From JBBRHQ01 sp963840235 (GTDB lineage Bacteria > Actinomycetota > Thermoleophilia > Solirubrobacterales > 70-9), in the NCBI GenBank assembly GCA_963840235.1, contig CAWIYC010000003.1, forward strand, positions 248,001-312,000: 64,000 bases of DNA, in the 5' to 3' direction. A program made the position numbers and the translations under genes. Within the stretch, counting starts at the first letter, position 1, and each line of letters starts with the position of its first letter. A model generated the notes under the pieces. The model saw only the letters and a program-made list of their open reading frames with translations, had not been told where the DNA came from and ran no database searches. Below are positions 8,418-15,559 of the stretch, in pieces.

Positions 8418-8840
8418 ATGTCGCAGGAGAACGTGGAAATTGTCACCGGCCTCTACGAGGGCGCGGAGGCGATGAACAAGGAGCAACTGCTGGCGGCGCT
8501 GCCGGAACTGATCCGCCAGATGTGCGATCCGGAGATCGAGTGGGTGGAGGACCCCAACCGCGCCGACTCCGGGACCTATCGCGGACACGACGGGGTTCTC
8601 GCGTCCTTTGAGAGGTGGCTCGAGGGGTTCGATGAATACGGAGCAGAGCTGGAGAGGATCGTGGACTGCGGCGACCGCGTCTTTGTCACCAGTCGAGAGG
8701 AAGGCAAGGGCGCGATCAGCGGCGCAACCGTGGATGCGGCGCTCTATTCGGTGATCACCTTTCGTGAGGGGAAGGTGCTCCGCTACCAGGAGTTCTACGA
8801 GGAGGCGGACGCCCTCGAAGCCGCCGGGCTTCAGGAGTAG
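8418..8840 (+). CDS. NTF2/SnoaL-like protein, first of the array
   Basis: 140 residues, starting MSQENVEIV and ending ALEAAGLQE. The cystatin-like NTF2 fold is suggested by the N-terminal helix, DPEIEWVEDP, SGTYRGHDGV, a central helix (FERWLEGF) and alternating C-terminal strands ending in FREGKVLRYQEFYE. Members of the clan bind or isomerise small hydrophobic ligands, or are just dimeric scaffolds; no catalytic residue can be named here. It carries a few extra residues in the N-terminal helix region compared with its neighbours. It is followed after three bases (GCG) by a paralogue, which implies one transcript. Confidence 0.85.
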   Translation: MSQENVEIVTGLYEGAEAMNKEQLLAALPELIRQMCDPEIEWVEDPNRADSGTYRGHDGVLASFERWLEGFDEYGAELERIVDCGDRVFVTSREEGKGAISGATVDAALYSVITFREGKVLRYQEFYEEADALEAAGLQE

Positions 8841-8843
8841 GCG

Positions 8844-9239
8844 ATGTCGCAGGAGCAGATCGAGTTGTTGCGGCCGGTCCTCGCCGAGTGGGCCAAGGGG
8901 AACCTCTGGGCAGGGGCCGAACTGATGGCACCGGACATCACGTTCCGGGCCGCGCCGCCAGCCAACTTCGTTGCCCAGGGACTGGAGGAGACCGCTCGAC
9001 AGGTGCTCGAGGTCCTCGCCCATTGGAGCGACTACCGGATCGAGGCAGAGGAACTGGAGGACCTCGGCGAAGACGGCGTCCTCGTGGTGGGTCATCAGCG
9101 CGGCAGGGGAAAGCTCAGCGGCGCTGAGGCGGACTACCCGATCTTCGTCGTCTGGAGGTTCCGGGAGAACGAAGTAATCGGCGTATACCTCGAGGGAACG
9201 AGGGACGCTGCCCTCGAAGCCGCCGGGCTGTCGGAGTAG
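8844..9239 (+). CDS. NTF2/SnoaL-like protein
   Basis: 131 residues, MSQEQIELLRPVLAEW to AALEAAGLSE. The interior (MAPDITFRAAPP, HWSDYRIEAEELEDLGEDGVLVVGHQRGRGK) differs strongly from the neighbour at 8418 although both ends match it closely. Three bases separate it from the previous stop and from the next ATG at 9243. Function unassigned. Confidence 0.85.
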   Translation: MSQEQIELLRPVLAEWAKGNLWAGAELMAPDITFRAAPPANFVAQGLEETARQVLEVLAHWSDYRIEAEELEDLGEDGVLVVGHQRGRGKLSGAEADYPIFVVWRFRENEVIGVYLEGTRDAALEAAGLSE

Positions 9240-9242
9240 ACG

Positions 9243-9332
9243 ATGTCGGAGGAGAACGTGGAGAAGCTCAGAGAGGCATACGAACTGCTTGATGCTTCGA
9301 CGCCGCCTTGCACTTGCGCTGCTAACCGCTGA
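9243..9332 (+). pseudogene. NTF2 N-terminal stub fused to unrelated DNA
   Basis: An ATG three bases after the previous stop begins MSEENVEKLREAYELLDAS, the N-terminal helix of an NTF2 gene. The frame then becomes TPPCTCAANR and stops at 9330-9332. The remainder of the gene is missing. About 30 bases later begins a copy of the 3' end of the exported-protein gene at 9522, so two truncated genes are joined here. Confidence 0.6.
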
Positions 9333-9363
9333 GCCCGCGGCGACGGTGGCGGGGATCTTGTCC

Positions 9364-9432
9364 GGCATTCATCTGAAGATCTGCCCGCCGACGCCGCCCG
9401 ACCGCCTTCGCCCGAACTGAGCGCCACACAGC
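9364..9432 (+). repeat. Orphan 3' end of the 'HLKxCPPTPP' exported-protein family
   Basis: About 65 bases closely match the end of the gene at 9522-10256 (and its next bases, CTGAGCGCCACA), encoding HLKICPPTPPDRLRPN and a stop. No start or upstream part is present. The same terminal segment recurs at 29250-29297. It is a truncated duplicate. Confidence 0.65.
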
Positions 9433-9521
9433 GACTCTTTCCTCGGCTCCAGGCTGAGCGATACTGCGCGATGTGGGGAAATACGGATGCTCTGAGCTCT
9501 GCGAGGTAATGCGATGTTGAT

Positions 9522-10256
9522 ATGTCGTCGGCGCTTCTATCCAGGATCCGGGTGTGTCCGGTGAAGCTGATTCTCGCTTTGGCGCTGATTGCGCTGGCTC
9601 TGGCTCTGGCTCCGGTCACGGCTGGGGCGGACACCCCGCCGCCCCCCGCGCCGCAGTCGGACACGGCTACTGCTACCGGTGCCAGCCAGACCGCACCCCC
9701 CGGTCTAGGTGCCGTCACAGACATTGACATCAACGCCTACAGCGGCCCCTCGGGAGAGAACCCCGGAGGGAGCGTCTATTTCGACGTTTGGATAAACCGC
9801 ATTACCCATCTGGAGCCCTTCCCTCTCAATATCTCTGGCCCGGTGACCTGCCTGAACGTGCGAGGTAACACCGCTCTTGTGAACTTCGAGTCGAACTTCG
9901 GTCTCGTCACCGTCGAGTTGGTGGACAACGGCGGCGGGGGCAGCGACGGCTTCAGGTTTGGCTCCGGAAACACCACCGACGACTGCTCGTCCTTCCCGGG
10001 CGAGACGTTTGAGTTTTCTTACGATCACTCTCTGGGAGCGGGCCGCGCCGTGGTGGTCGACGCACAACCTCTCCCGACTGTTCCGACGACGACGGCTCAA
10101 TGCAGGAACGGCGGTTGGCAGCAGTTCGGCTTCAAGAACCAGGGCCACTGCTTGGTCTTTGTCGTCTTCACCAAGATTTGCGACGCCTTCGAACGTCGCG
10201 GCCACCATCTGAAGTTCTGCCCGCCGACGCCGCCCGACCCCCTCCGCCCGGACTGA
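9522..10256 (+). CDS. Exported protein with conserved Cys-rich C-terminal module
   Basis: 244 residues. A signal peptide is clear: VKLILALALIALALALAPVTAGA. The mature part is Gly/Thr/Asn-rich and probably beta-structured (~60-190); I do not recognise it. The last ~55 residues, TTAQCRNGGWQQFGFKNQGHC to KFCPPTPP, match the end of the propeller protein at 28245 at both protein and DNA level. Related QCxNGGW...FKNQGxC tails are common on secreted actinobacterial proteins. The four tail cysteines probably form disulfides. The ATG at 9522 is taken because the signal sequence follows; no strong ribosome-binding site is visible. Confidence 0.65.
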   Translation: MSSALLSRIRVCPVKLILALALIALALALAPVTAGADTPPPPAPQSDTATATGASQTAPPGLGAVTDIDINAYSGPSGENPGGSVYFDVWINRITHLEPFPLNISGPVTCLNVRGNTALVNFESNFGLVTVELVDNGGGGSDGFRFGSGNTTDDCSSFPGETFEFSYDHSLGAGRAVVVDAQPLPTVPTTTAQCRNGGWQQFGFKNQGHCLVFVVFTKICDAFERRGHHLKFCPPTPPDPLRPD

Positions 10257-10279
10257 GCGCCACAGAGGACGTGCGTGAC

Positions 10280-10462
10280 GGCGAAGGTGGCAGGGTAGTG
10301 GCGCTGATCCGCAACCAGCGCCAATGGGGACGGCACAGTGGCATCGCGACCGAGATATCGCCGTATGGACTCGCGTTCACCATTCGCGGCGGCAAAGTAG
10401 TTCGCTGGTGCTCCTATCCTGACCATCAGTCAGCCCTCGAAGCCGCCGGACTTCGGGAGTAG
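10280..10462 (+). pseudogene. NTF2-like gene, C-terminal half only
   Basis: In frame to the TAG at 10460, the sequence encodes ATEISPYGLAFTIRGGKVVRW and ends SALEAAGLRE, the last strands and tag of an NTF2 protein. No start codon or N-terminal half is present; the preceding bases belong to the exported-protein gene's 3' flank. Three bases later an NTF2 start remnant follows. Confidence 0.65.
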
Positions 10463-10465
10463 GCG

Positions 10466-10540
10466 ATGTCGCAGGAGAACGTGGACGATTTGGACCCAAC
10501 TGGGCTCAACGTGTTCAGCTCAGCGAGCCGCGCTCCGGGC
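10466..10540 (+). pseudogene. NTF2 start remnant (MSQENV) interrupted
   Basis: ATG 10466 begins MSQENVDDLDPTG and then leaves the family. The sequence runs into the integrase fragment that starts at about 10540. Only the ~20-base 5' tag survives. Confidence 0.5.
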
Positions 10541-10779
10541 AACCGCACTCGCAGTTGGGGCACCGCGACGCGCGGTTCACGTTCCGGGTCTATCAGAGGG
10601 CCGCAAAGCGGGGCGAGCGCCTGACCGGGGAGCACCTGGCGGCGTTCGATAGGGCCCTCGAATGGGCAGGGATGGGCAGGGAGACCGCGCCCGAGCCGGT
10701 TCCTGGCCCGGTGGCCAAGTCAGGGGGGAATGTCGGATCCCCGGTTACGAAGCTAGAATCCGGCACCGCGCGGCTGTAG
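10540..10779 (+). pseudogene. Phage-type tyrosine integrase, C-terminal stub
   Basis: The frame reads SQLGHRDARFTFRVYQRAAKRGERL and on to EHLAAFDRALEWA. This is the end of a phage/ICE tyrosine integrase: GH of the active site and the nucleophilic Tyr in FRVYQRA, then the typical C-terminal helix. The R-K-H-R part of the catalytic domain and the DNA-binding domains are missing. It ends at the intact tRNA-Gly, the usual position of an integrase gene next to its attachment site, supporting a decayed integrated element between 8014 and 10843. Confidence 0.7.
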
Positions 10780-10843
10780 CTCAGTTGGCTAGAGCGTCTG
10801 CTTGCCATGCAGAAGGTCGTGGGTTCGAGTCCCATCAGCCGCT
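10770..10843 (+). tRNA. tRNA-Gly(GCC)
   Basis: 74 bases folding as a complete cloverleaf: acceptor GCGGCTG with CAGCCGC, discriminator T; D arm AGCTCAGTTGGCTAGAGC; anticodon stem TCTGC/GCAGA with loop TTGCCAT, so anticodon GCC; T arm GTGGG-TTCGAGT-CCCAT. CCA is not encoded. TAGAAT at 10754 may be its -10 box. A 5'-half copy lies at 8014. Confidence 0.95.
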
Positions 10844-11153
10844 TCTACTCAGTCTCTACGTCAACTCGCGACAGATGGCGACAGAGCGCCTCTAGGGAGC
10901 CATTTGAGGGTGCGGTCAAGTCAGTCTCACGCAGGCGAGGGGACGGCCATCCCCGAGGCAACTGGTAGCAAGGTGGTAGCAGGCACCCGGTAGCAGAGTC
11001 CCTTGCTACCACCACAAACCTTCCAGTGGCGGCCTTTGCTCGCGGCCCCTGGATCGAGGTTCGCCCTGAGTACCCGCCCGCAGAGCCGAACCCAGGCGGC
11101 TTCATGCGTCGAAGGCGGCGTTGTCCGCCGCTTGTGCCCGGAGAATCAGAGGC
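10844..11153. other. Attachment-like region with GGTAGCA repeats after tRNA-Gly
   Basis: No gene is supported. GGTAGCA occurs at 10964, 10975 and 10989, and its inverse TGCTACC at 11004. TGGTAGCAAGG (from 10963) is the exact inverse of CCTTGCTACCA (from 11001). Such short repeats next to a tRNA 3' end are typical of integrase arm-binding sites. Confidence 0.45.
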
Positions 11154-11708
11154 ATGGACCGTACGCCCATCGCCCAGTCTCATCCAATCAAACGCACGCG
11201 CACCAGCTACACCGAAGAGGAGGTTGAGCGCGGCCTTGTAGCAACCGCCCTAGCTAGCGGTAATACCCGCCGGGCTGCCGAGATCCTGGCCGGCGAGGGA
11301 CTCCCGATCCCACGCTCGACCTTGCAGAGCTGGGTGAGGAGGATCCACCCGCAGCGCTACGCGGAGGTCAGGGCGCGGGAACTTCCGCGCCTGCGCGAGT
11401 TCCTCGCCGAGAAGCACACAGCCGCCGCTGAGCGCTACCTCCGCCTCGAGCAGCGGGTGGCCGAGCGGATTGAGGAGACGCTGGAGGAGATCCCGGCCCG
11501 CGATCTTCCCGGAGCCAGCCGCAACCTGGCCGTTTCCGGTGCCGTGCACGTCGACAAAGCCCAACTGCTTCGGGATCAGCCGACCGCCGTGGTGCAGCAC
11601 CGCTCAGTCGAAGAGCTGGAAAGGCTGCTAAAGACTCATGGCGTCGAGGTCATTGACGCGTACTCGGAAGAGGTCGAGGAGATCAGGCAGGTTTCTGAGG
11701 GGTCCTAG
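11154..11708 (+). CDS. Helix-turn-helix protein, mobile-element type
   Basis: About 184 residues from ATG 11154 (MDRTPIAQS). Residues ~15-60 (YTEEEVERGLVATALASGNTRRAAEIL, then PRSTLQSWVRR) form a helix-turn-helix with spacing like terminase small subunits or transposase-like HTH proteins. A long Glu/Arg-rich helical region follows. It lies between the tRNA-Gly attachment region and a convergent serine recombinase, so it is probably element-borne. Function not assigned beyond DNA binding. Confidence 0.6.
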   Translation: MDRTPIAQSHPIKRTRTSYTEEEVERGLVATALASGNTRRAAEILAGEGLPIPRSTLQSWVRRIHPQRYAEVRARELPRLREFLAEKHTAAAERYLRLEQRVAERIEETLEEIPARDLPGASRNLAVSGAVHVDKAQLLRDQPTAVVQHRSVEELERLLKTHGVEVIDAYSEEVEEIRQVSEGS

Positions 11709-11757
11709 TCAAGCTCGGCGCCTGTCTCGCGGACTCCGGCCCCTTCTGTGCCACTCG

Positions 11758-12531
11758 CTAGCCCCGCCTCCGTCCCTCAAGTTCGCGTTGGGCCTGGTTG
11801 AAGATGCGCGGATCGATGATGCGTCCGGGCTCGGCGGCCTTATAGATCGGTCGCTTAACGATCCGCGCCACGGCGTTGGGGTGCCAGGCTCGATCACCCT
11901 CTGCGCTCAGGGCCTCAGCGGTGGCCCGTATCGACTTCCCTCCCCGGATGAGGTCGAAGATCCTCCGCACGTCCTCCGCCTGGCCGGGGTCGACCTCGAC
12001 GTTGCCCTTCGCCCGGCGGTAGCCGTAGGGGAGCTTCCCGCCCTGGGGCCGGCTCTCGGGGTGCTCACGCGCCTTGGCATCCCTTCCGGCCTTGAGCCGA
12101 GCCACGATTCGCCTGCGGTCGTCTGCGGCGACGGCGTGCATGATCGAGTCCGCGAGAAGGGCACCATCTCCCTCGCTGTTGGAACCGTCTGCGTAGAGCA
12201 CCCGCGCTCCCGCGGCTGCGAAGTTCCTGATCGCATCGTGTGCGGCGTACTCATCGCGGGCGAGGCGATCACGTCGAGCCACCAGGAGCCCGCCTGCGCC
12301 GTACTCGTAGACCTTGGCAAGGGCGTCCTGGAGCCCGGGTCTCTCCTCGAGCGGCAGGGTTCCGCTGCAATCCTCGAAGACGTCGGCCACAATCTCGAGG
12401 CCCTCGCGCTTGGCGAACTCCCGTATCGCCCGCTCCTGCGCCTGCGGCCCGAAGGCCTTGCCCTGCTCGACGCTGGAAACCCGCCGGTAGGCGACGACAC
12501 GGCGGGAATCGGTGGTGGGCAGGGGGATCAT
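11758..12531 (-). CDS. Small serine recombinase (resolvase/invertase N domain plus recombinase domain)
   Basis: 257 residues. The N-terminal catalytic domain has YRRVSSVEQG with the probable nucleophile S19, a catalytic Arg-containing segment (VARRDRLARDE) and DDRRRIVARLKAGR, where the long E-helix begins. A 'recombinase' zinc-ribbon-type domain follows in short form (LPYGYRRAKGNVEVDPGQAEDVRRIFDLI, then AVARIVKRPIYKA). Length lies between resolvases (~185) and large integrases (~450-550). No zinc-binding Cys cluster or coiled coil is present, so it may be truncated or a compact type. It presumably moved this region. Upstream lie GTAC-rich repeats. Confidence 0.85.
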   Translation of the reverse strand: MIPLPTTDSRRVVAYRRVSSVEQGKAFGPQAQERAIREFAKREGLEIVADVFEDCSGTLPLEERPGLQDALAKVYEYGAGGLLVARRDRLARDEYAAHDAIRNFAAAGARVLYADGSNSEGDGALLADSIMHAVAADDRRRIVARLKAGRDAKAREHPESRPQGGKLPYGYRRAKGNVEVDPGQAEDVRRIFDLIRGGKSIRATAEALSAEGDRAWHPNAVARIVKRPIYKAAEPGRIIDPRIFNQAQRELEGRRRG

Positions 12532-12554
12532 TGAGCTTTTCCTGACGTGGTTGG

Positions 12555-12600
12555 CGTATGCCTATATCGTACACCTAGCACGTACGTTTAGTGTACGTTA
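12555..12600. promoter_or_regulatory. GTAC-rich repeats upstream of the serine recombinase
   Basis: CGTACAC, ACGTACGT (self-complementary) and GTGTACGTTA are clustered about 25-70 bases upstream of the recombinase start. The two halves CGTACGTTTA and GTGTACGTTA are spaced as direct repeats. They may be the operator or the crossover site of the recombinase; this rests on position only. Confidence 0.35.
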
Positions 12601-12604
12601 GCGC

Positions 12605-12735
12605 GTCCATCATCGAGCTCGAGGGCTGCGAGGCGAGGCGAGCGGGAGCGGAGCGGAAAGCTGGACTTGCGAGGCGGGCCCGCCCAGGGGGAGGGGGGAG
12701 CCCCACGGCCCACCGGAAGCCATCGTTCATATACG
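12605..12735. repeat. Dispersed ~130-bp repeat, copy A
   Basis: Contains CATCATCGAGCTCG, TGCGAGGCGAGGCGAG, a GC hairpin (GGCGGG/CCCGCC) and GGGGGAGGGGGGAGCCC in the same order as a copy at 44789-44912. The hairpin sequence differs between copies while pairing is kept. No protein is convincingly encoded. Confidence 0.5.
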
Positions 12736-12891
12736 CCCGTGAGCGGCAAATCCCGCAACAAAGGCGCCTCTGTCCCTTCTGTTCCATGACTGCTTTGCTG
12801 GTTGCATCGAGTCGAGAGCTCCGTTAGGTTGGGTTGAGAGGCCAACGGGGGCGTCGCATCGCAGGGCGCGGCGAGAACTTTGGGGGTCACG

Positions 12892-14020
12892 ATGTCCGCT
12901 CACCCGCTGCACACTTCCCCTAGGACCACAAAACCCGCCACCTTGGCAGCCACCGCCTTAGCCGCACTGTTGATCCTGCCCACGGTTGCCAACGCCACTG
13001 ACTTTCGGAAGCCCAGCTTCATTCGGAAGCAAAGCCTCACCCTTTTCTGCTTAATCCTTGTGGGCATTGCAAGTCTGCTGCTCGCGGCGCCAGCCGGCGC
13101 CAAGGACCCGCCGCTGAAGACCAGCGCCGTCGAGCTCAACGCCGCCCTTCATTGCCAATTATCGGTTCGCGATGCCAAACGTGAGCCGGTGCTGCTCATC
13201 CACGCCACCACTCTCGGTGGCAAGGAGGAATGGGTGGCGCCGGTCAACTTCCGTAAATCGGTAAGACATGCCGGCTATCCAGTCTGCTATGTCGACCTGC
13301 CGAACAAGGCTCTTGCTGACGTACAGACCAGCGCCGAGTACGTGGTCAATGCGGTCCGTCGGGTGCGCCGGATTGCCGGTCGCCCGATCGCTCTCTACGG
13401 GCACAGCCAGGGTGGGCTCCTGGCGCGATGGGCGTTGACCTACTGGCCCACGCTACGCCGCAAGGTGACGGATGCCGTCTCGATTGCGGCCACGCAGCAC
13501 GGGACGAACGGGGCCGACGGGAAGCCGCTTCTCGACTTCCTCTGCCAGCCGAGCGCGGGATGCCCGCCCGCCGTCTGGCAACAGAAAATCGGCTCAAACC
13601 TCGAGCAGGCGCTCAATAGCGGCCGCGACGAGACCCCCGGCCCCACCGCCTGGACGACGGTGCGAACCACGAGCGATGACGTTGTTCAACCACAGACCGG
13701 AGCCCATCCGACCTCCGCCCTTCGCGGCGCCAGAAATATCCTGATCCAAAAGGTCTGCCCGGGACGCGCCACTGACCACTTTCAAGGCGGCTTTTGACTC
13801 CGTGTCCTTTGCCGCTTTGATTGACGCTCTACGGCACAAGGGCGCCGCCCGCCCGTCGCGCTTCTCCGGGAAGGTCTGTACCCACCCCTACGCGCCCGGA
13901 CTCTCCGCGTCCATCGTGGACGCCTTCGACGCAACCGCGCGGGCGAATCTCGTGGCGCGAGTCCTCGCCTATCCGCCGGCCAAGAGCGAGCCCCCGGTTC
14001 GCCACTACGCGAAGCACTGA
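12892..14020 (+). pseudogene. Secreted lipase/alpha-beta hydrolase (CalB-like), one frameshift
   Basis: The first frame (ATG 12892 to TGA 13797) encodes an alpha/beta hydrolase with the nucleophile elbow GHSQGG and oxyanion-loop-like LLIHATTLGGKEEW, as in the Candida antarctica lipase B-like actinobacterial lipases. It stops after DHFQGGF, but the next frame continues the family (DSVSFAALIDALRHKG to the stop at 14020). One base too many in the TTTT at 13792-13795 explains the break. The N-terminus has two successive hydrophobic export-type segments, so the signal region may be duplicated. It is either decayed or carries an indel error. Confidence 0.75.
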
Positions 14021-14107
14021 GTGCGAGTCATCGAGGATGCCGACGCGCTCGCCGGTCGGCCCATACGCGTGGTTCATGCGCATGTCCACTGGGCCCGTCA
14101 TGAGAAA

Positions 14108-14137
14108 GCCCTCGAAGCCGCCGGGCTGTCGGAGTAG
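14108..14137 (+). repeat. Orphan NTF2 3' tag
   Basis: Thirty bases encode ALEAAGLSE plus TAG, identical to the ends of complete array genes, but the ~70 bases upstream (from the lipase stop) do not contain an NTF2 domain. The next NTF2 gene starts three bases later. It marks a deleted or replaced array member. Confidence 0.75.
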
Positions 14138-14140
14138 GCG

Positions 14141-14539
14141 ATGTCGCAGGAGAGCGTGGAGATTGTGCGGAGCTTCTATCGCGCCTGGGCTCGAGACGAG
14201 GTCCCTGGACCGGTCGAGCTGATGGACCCAGAGATCGAGTACGTCAATCCGGCCGGTGCCGTGGAGCCCGGAACCCGACGCGGCCTTGCTGAGTTCAGCA
14301 ATGCGGTTGAGAAGGTCTTTGAGGGGTGGGAGAGCTGGGAGATGGAGCCGGAGAAGCTCACGGCTGAGGGAGATCAGGTGGCGGTGGTGGTGAGCTACCG
14401 GGCCCGCGGGCGAGGGAGCGGCGTCGAAGTGGAGGGCCGGGAGTCGGCGTTGTGGACTCTCCGCGGCGGCAAGGTCTGGCGCTACGCCTGGTTTCATCGA
14501 CCGGAGGAAGCCCTCGAAGCCGCCGGGCTGTCGGAGTAG
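14141..14539 (+). CDS. NTF2/SnoaL-like protein
   Basis: 132 residues, MSQESVEIVRSFYRAW to EALEAAGLSE. The motifs DPEIEYVNPAG, PGTRRGLAEF, VAVVVSYRARGRGSGVEVEGRESALWTLRGGKVWRY are the ordinary strand order of the fold. It follows an orphan tag and ends 124 bases before the next paralogue, which has its own promoter-like box. Function unassigned. Confidence 0.87.
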   Translation: MSQESVEIVRSFYRAWARDEVPGPVELMDPEIEYVNPAGAVEPGTRRGLAEFSNAVEKVFEGWESWEMEPEKLTAEGDQVAVVVSYRARGRGSGVEVEGRESALWTLRGGKVWRYAWFHRPEEALEAAGLSE

Positions 14540-14647
14540 GCCCCGGCGCTGGTCGGTTCTAGGCTCGGCTGCGGTTACTGCGCAAACGCAACCCGTAGCA
14601 GCAGGGCTCCCAACGTCGCGATACTCGCGGCTCGCGGGCCAACGCGC

Positions 14648-14662
14648 GATACTGCGCAGGCG
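14648..14662 (+). promoter_or_regulatory. Conserved near-leaderless promoter-like box
   Basis: GATACTGCGCAGGCG abuts the ATG at 14663, with the same nine-base spacing as at 8403. A second GATACTCGCG occurs about 30 bases upstream (14619). Confidence 0.5.
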
Positions 14663-15058
14663 ATGTCGGAGGAGAACGTGGAGATCGTGCGGGCGGCCCT
14701 GACCGCGTTGAACCGGGGGGATTTGCAGGCGGCTTTCAAAGACGCGGCCCCGGAAGCCGAAGTTGACCTTTCGCGAGCAGTCGGTCTGGACCGCGGCGTG
14801 TATCGCCTCGACCAGTTTCGACGCCTCTCGGAGGAGTTCGCCAAGAGCTGGGAGTCCGTTCGGTACGAGGCCGATGAGTTCATTGGGGCCGGGGAGCACG
14901 TGGTGACGCCCTTCACAAACCGTCTCCTGGGCCGCGATGGGGTCGAGGTGCAAGCTCGCGGCACCTGGCTTTGGACGATCCGCGACGGAGTCGTCGCGCG
15001 GCTTTGCCTCTATCAAGAGCTGCAGCAAGCCCTCGAAGCCGCCGGGCTCGAGGAGTAG
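14663..15058 (+). CDS. NTF2/SnoaL-like protein
   Basis: 131 residues, MSEENVEIVRAALTALNRGD to ALEAAGLEE. The interior (FKDAAPEAEVDLSRAVGLDRGVYRLDQFR, SWESVRYEADEFIGAGEHVVTPFTNRLLGRDGVEVQARG) is the closest relative in the window of the gene at 29345, and both are less like their immediate neighbours. This suggests duplication between the two array zones. Function unassigned. Confidence 0.87.
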   Translation: MSEENVEIVRAALTALNRGDLQAAFKDAAPEAEVDLSRAVGLDRGVYRLDQFRRLSEEFAKSWESVRYEADEFIGAGEHVVTPFTNRLLGRDGVEVQARGTWLWTIRDGVVARLCLYQELQQALEAAGLEE

Positions 15059-15061
15059 GCG

Positions 15062-15139
15062 ATGTACGTTGAGATCGTCCGCGCCAGAATCGATGCCTTC
15101 GAGCGCGGCGAGTTCGAGACCGCCCTTTGTCTTGCGTGA
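15062..15139 (+). pseudogene. NTF2 N-terminal stub
   Basis: ATG 15062 gives MYVEIVRARIDAFERGEFETALCLA and a stop: the N-terminal helix of an NTF2 protein, with the SQEN part of the tag missing. Its 3' tag reappears at 15531, after an unrelated gene, as if the interior had been replaced. Confidence 0.65.
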
Positions 15140-15240
15140 GTCACAGACCCATCTTTCGCGCCGGCCTGCGGCTGGCTTCACCGCTACTTTATGCCCACTC
15201 CCTAGCCTGCGAGTCACCCCACCCGAAGAGGAGTCTTGCC

Positions 15241-15519
15241 ATGAGCATTCTCGCCCGCTTCACGCCAACTACCGCGACTGTCCAGCAATACGACGAAACC
15301 ATCCGCCAACTCGAACAGGGCGGCGACTGGCCCCCGGATGGGCTCGAGTACCACGTCTGCTTCGCCGGATCTGGTGACAACATTCGGGTCAGCGAGATCT
15401 GGGAATCGCCTGAGAAGTTCCAAGCGTTTGGCGAGCGCCTCATGCCGGTGCTCTCCGACGTCGGGATAGAAGCGGGCGAGCCGGAGATTGTGGAAGTCCA
15501 CAACGTCATCAAGCCCTAG
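15241..15519 (+). CDS. Small protein, possibly a dimeric alpha/beta-barrel type, inserted between NTF2 tags
   Basis: 92 residues, MSILARFTPTTATVQQYDETIRQLEQ, then LEYHVCFAGSGDNIRVSEIWES, EKFQAFGERLMPVLSDVGI and EIVEVHNVIKP. The alternating pattern and the SEIWES/FQAF block resemble ABM/EthD-like dimeric barrel proteins, but no family is certain. A good ribosome-binding site (GAGGAG at ~15229) precedes ATG 15241. It sits between an NTF2 5' stub (15062) and an orphan NTF2 3' tag (15531). Confidence 0.7.
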   Translation: MSILARFTPTTATVQQYDETIRQLEQGGDWPPDGLEYHVCFAGSGDNIRVSEIWESPEKFQAFGERLMPVLSDVGIEAGEPEIVEVHNVIKP

Positions 15520-15530
15520 GCCGACAGGCA

Positions 15531-15559
15531 GCCTCGAAGCCGCCGGGCTGTCGGAGTAG
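15531..15559 (+). repeat. Orphan NTF2 3' tag
   Basis: Twenty-nine bases encoding LEAAGLSE and TAG, 12 bases after the stop of the unrelated gene at 15241. Identical to the end of genes at 9210, 14510 and 19028. Confidence 0.75.
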
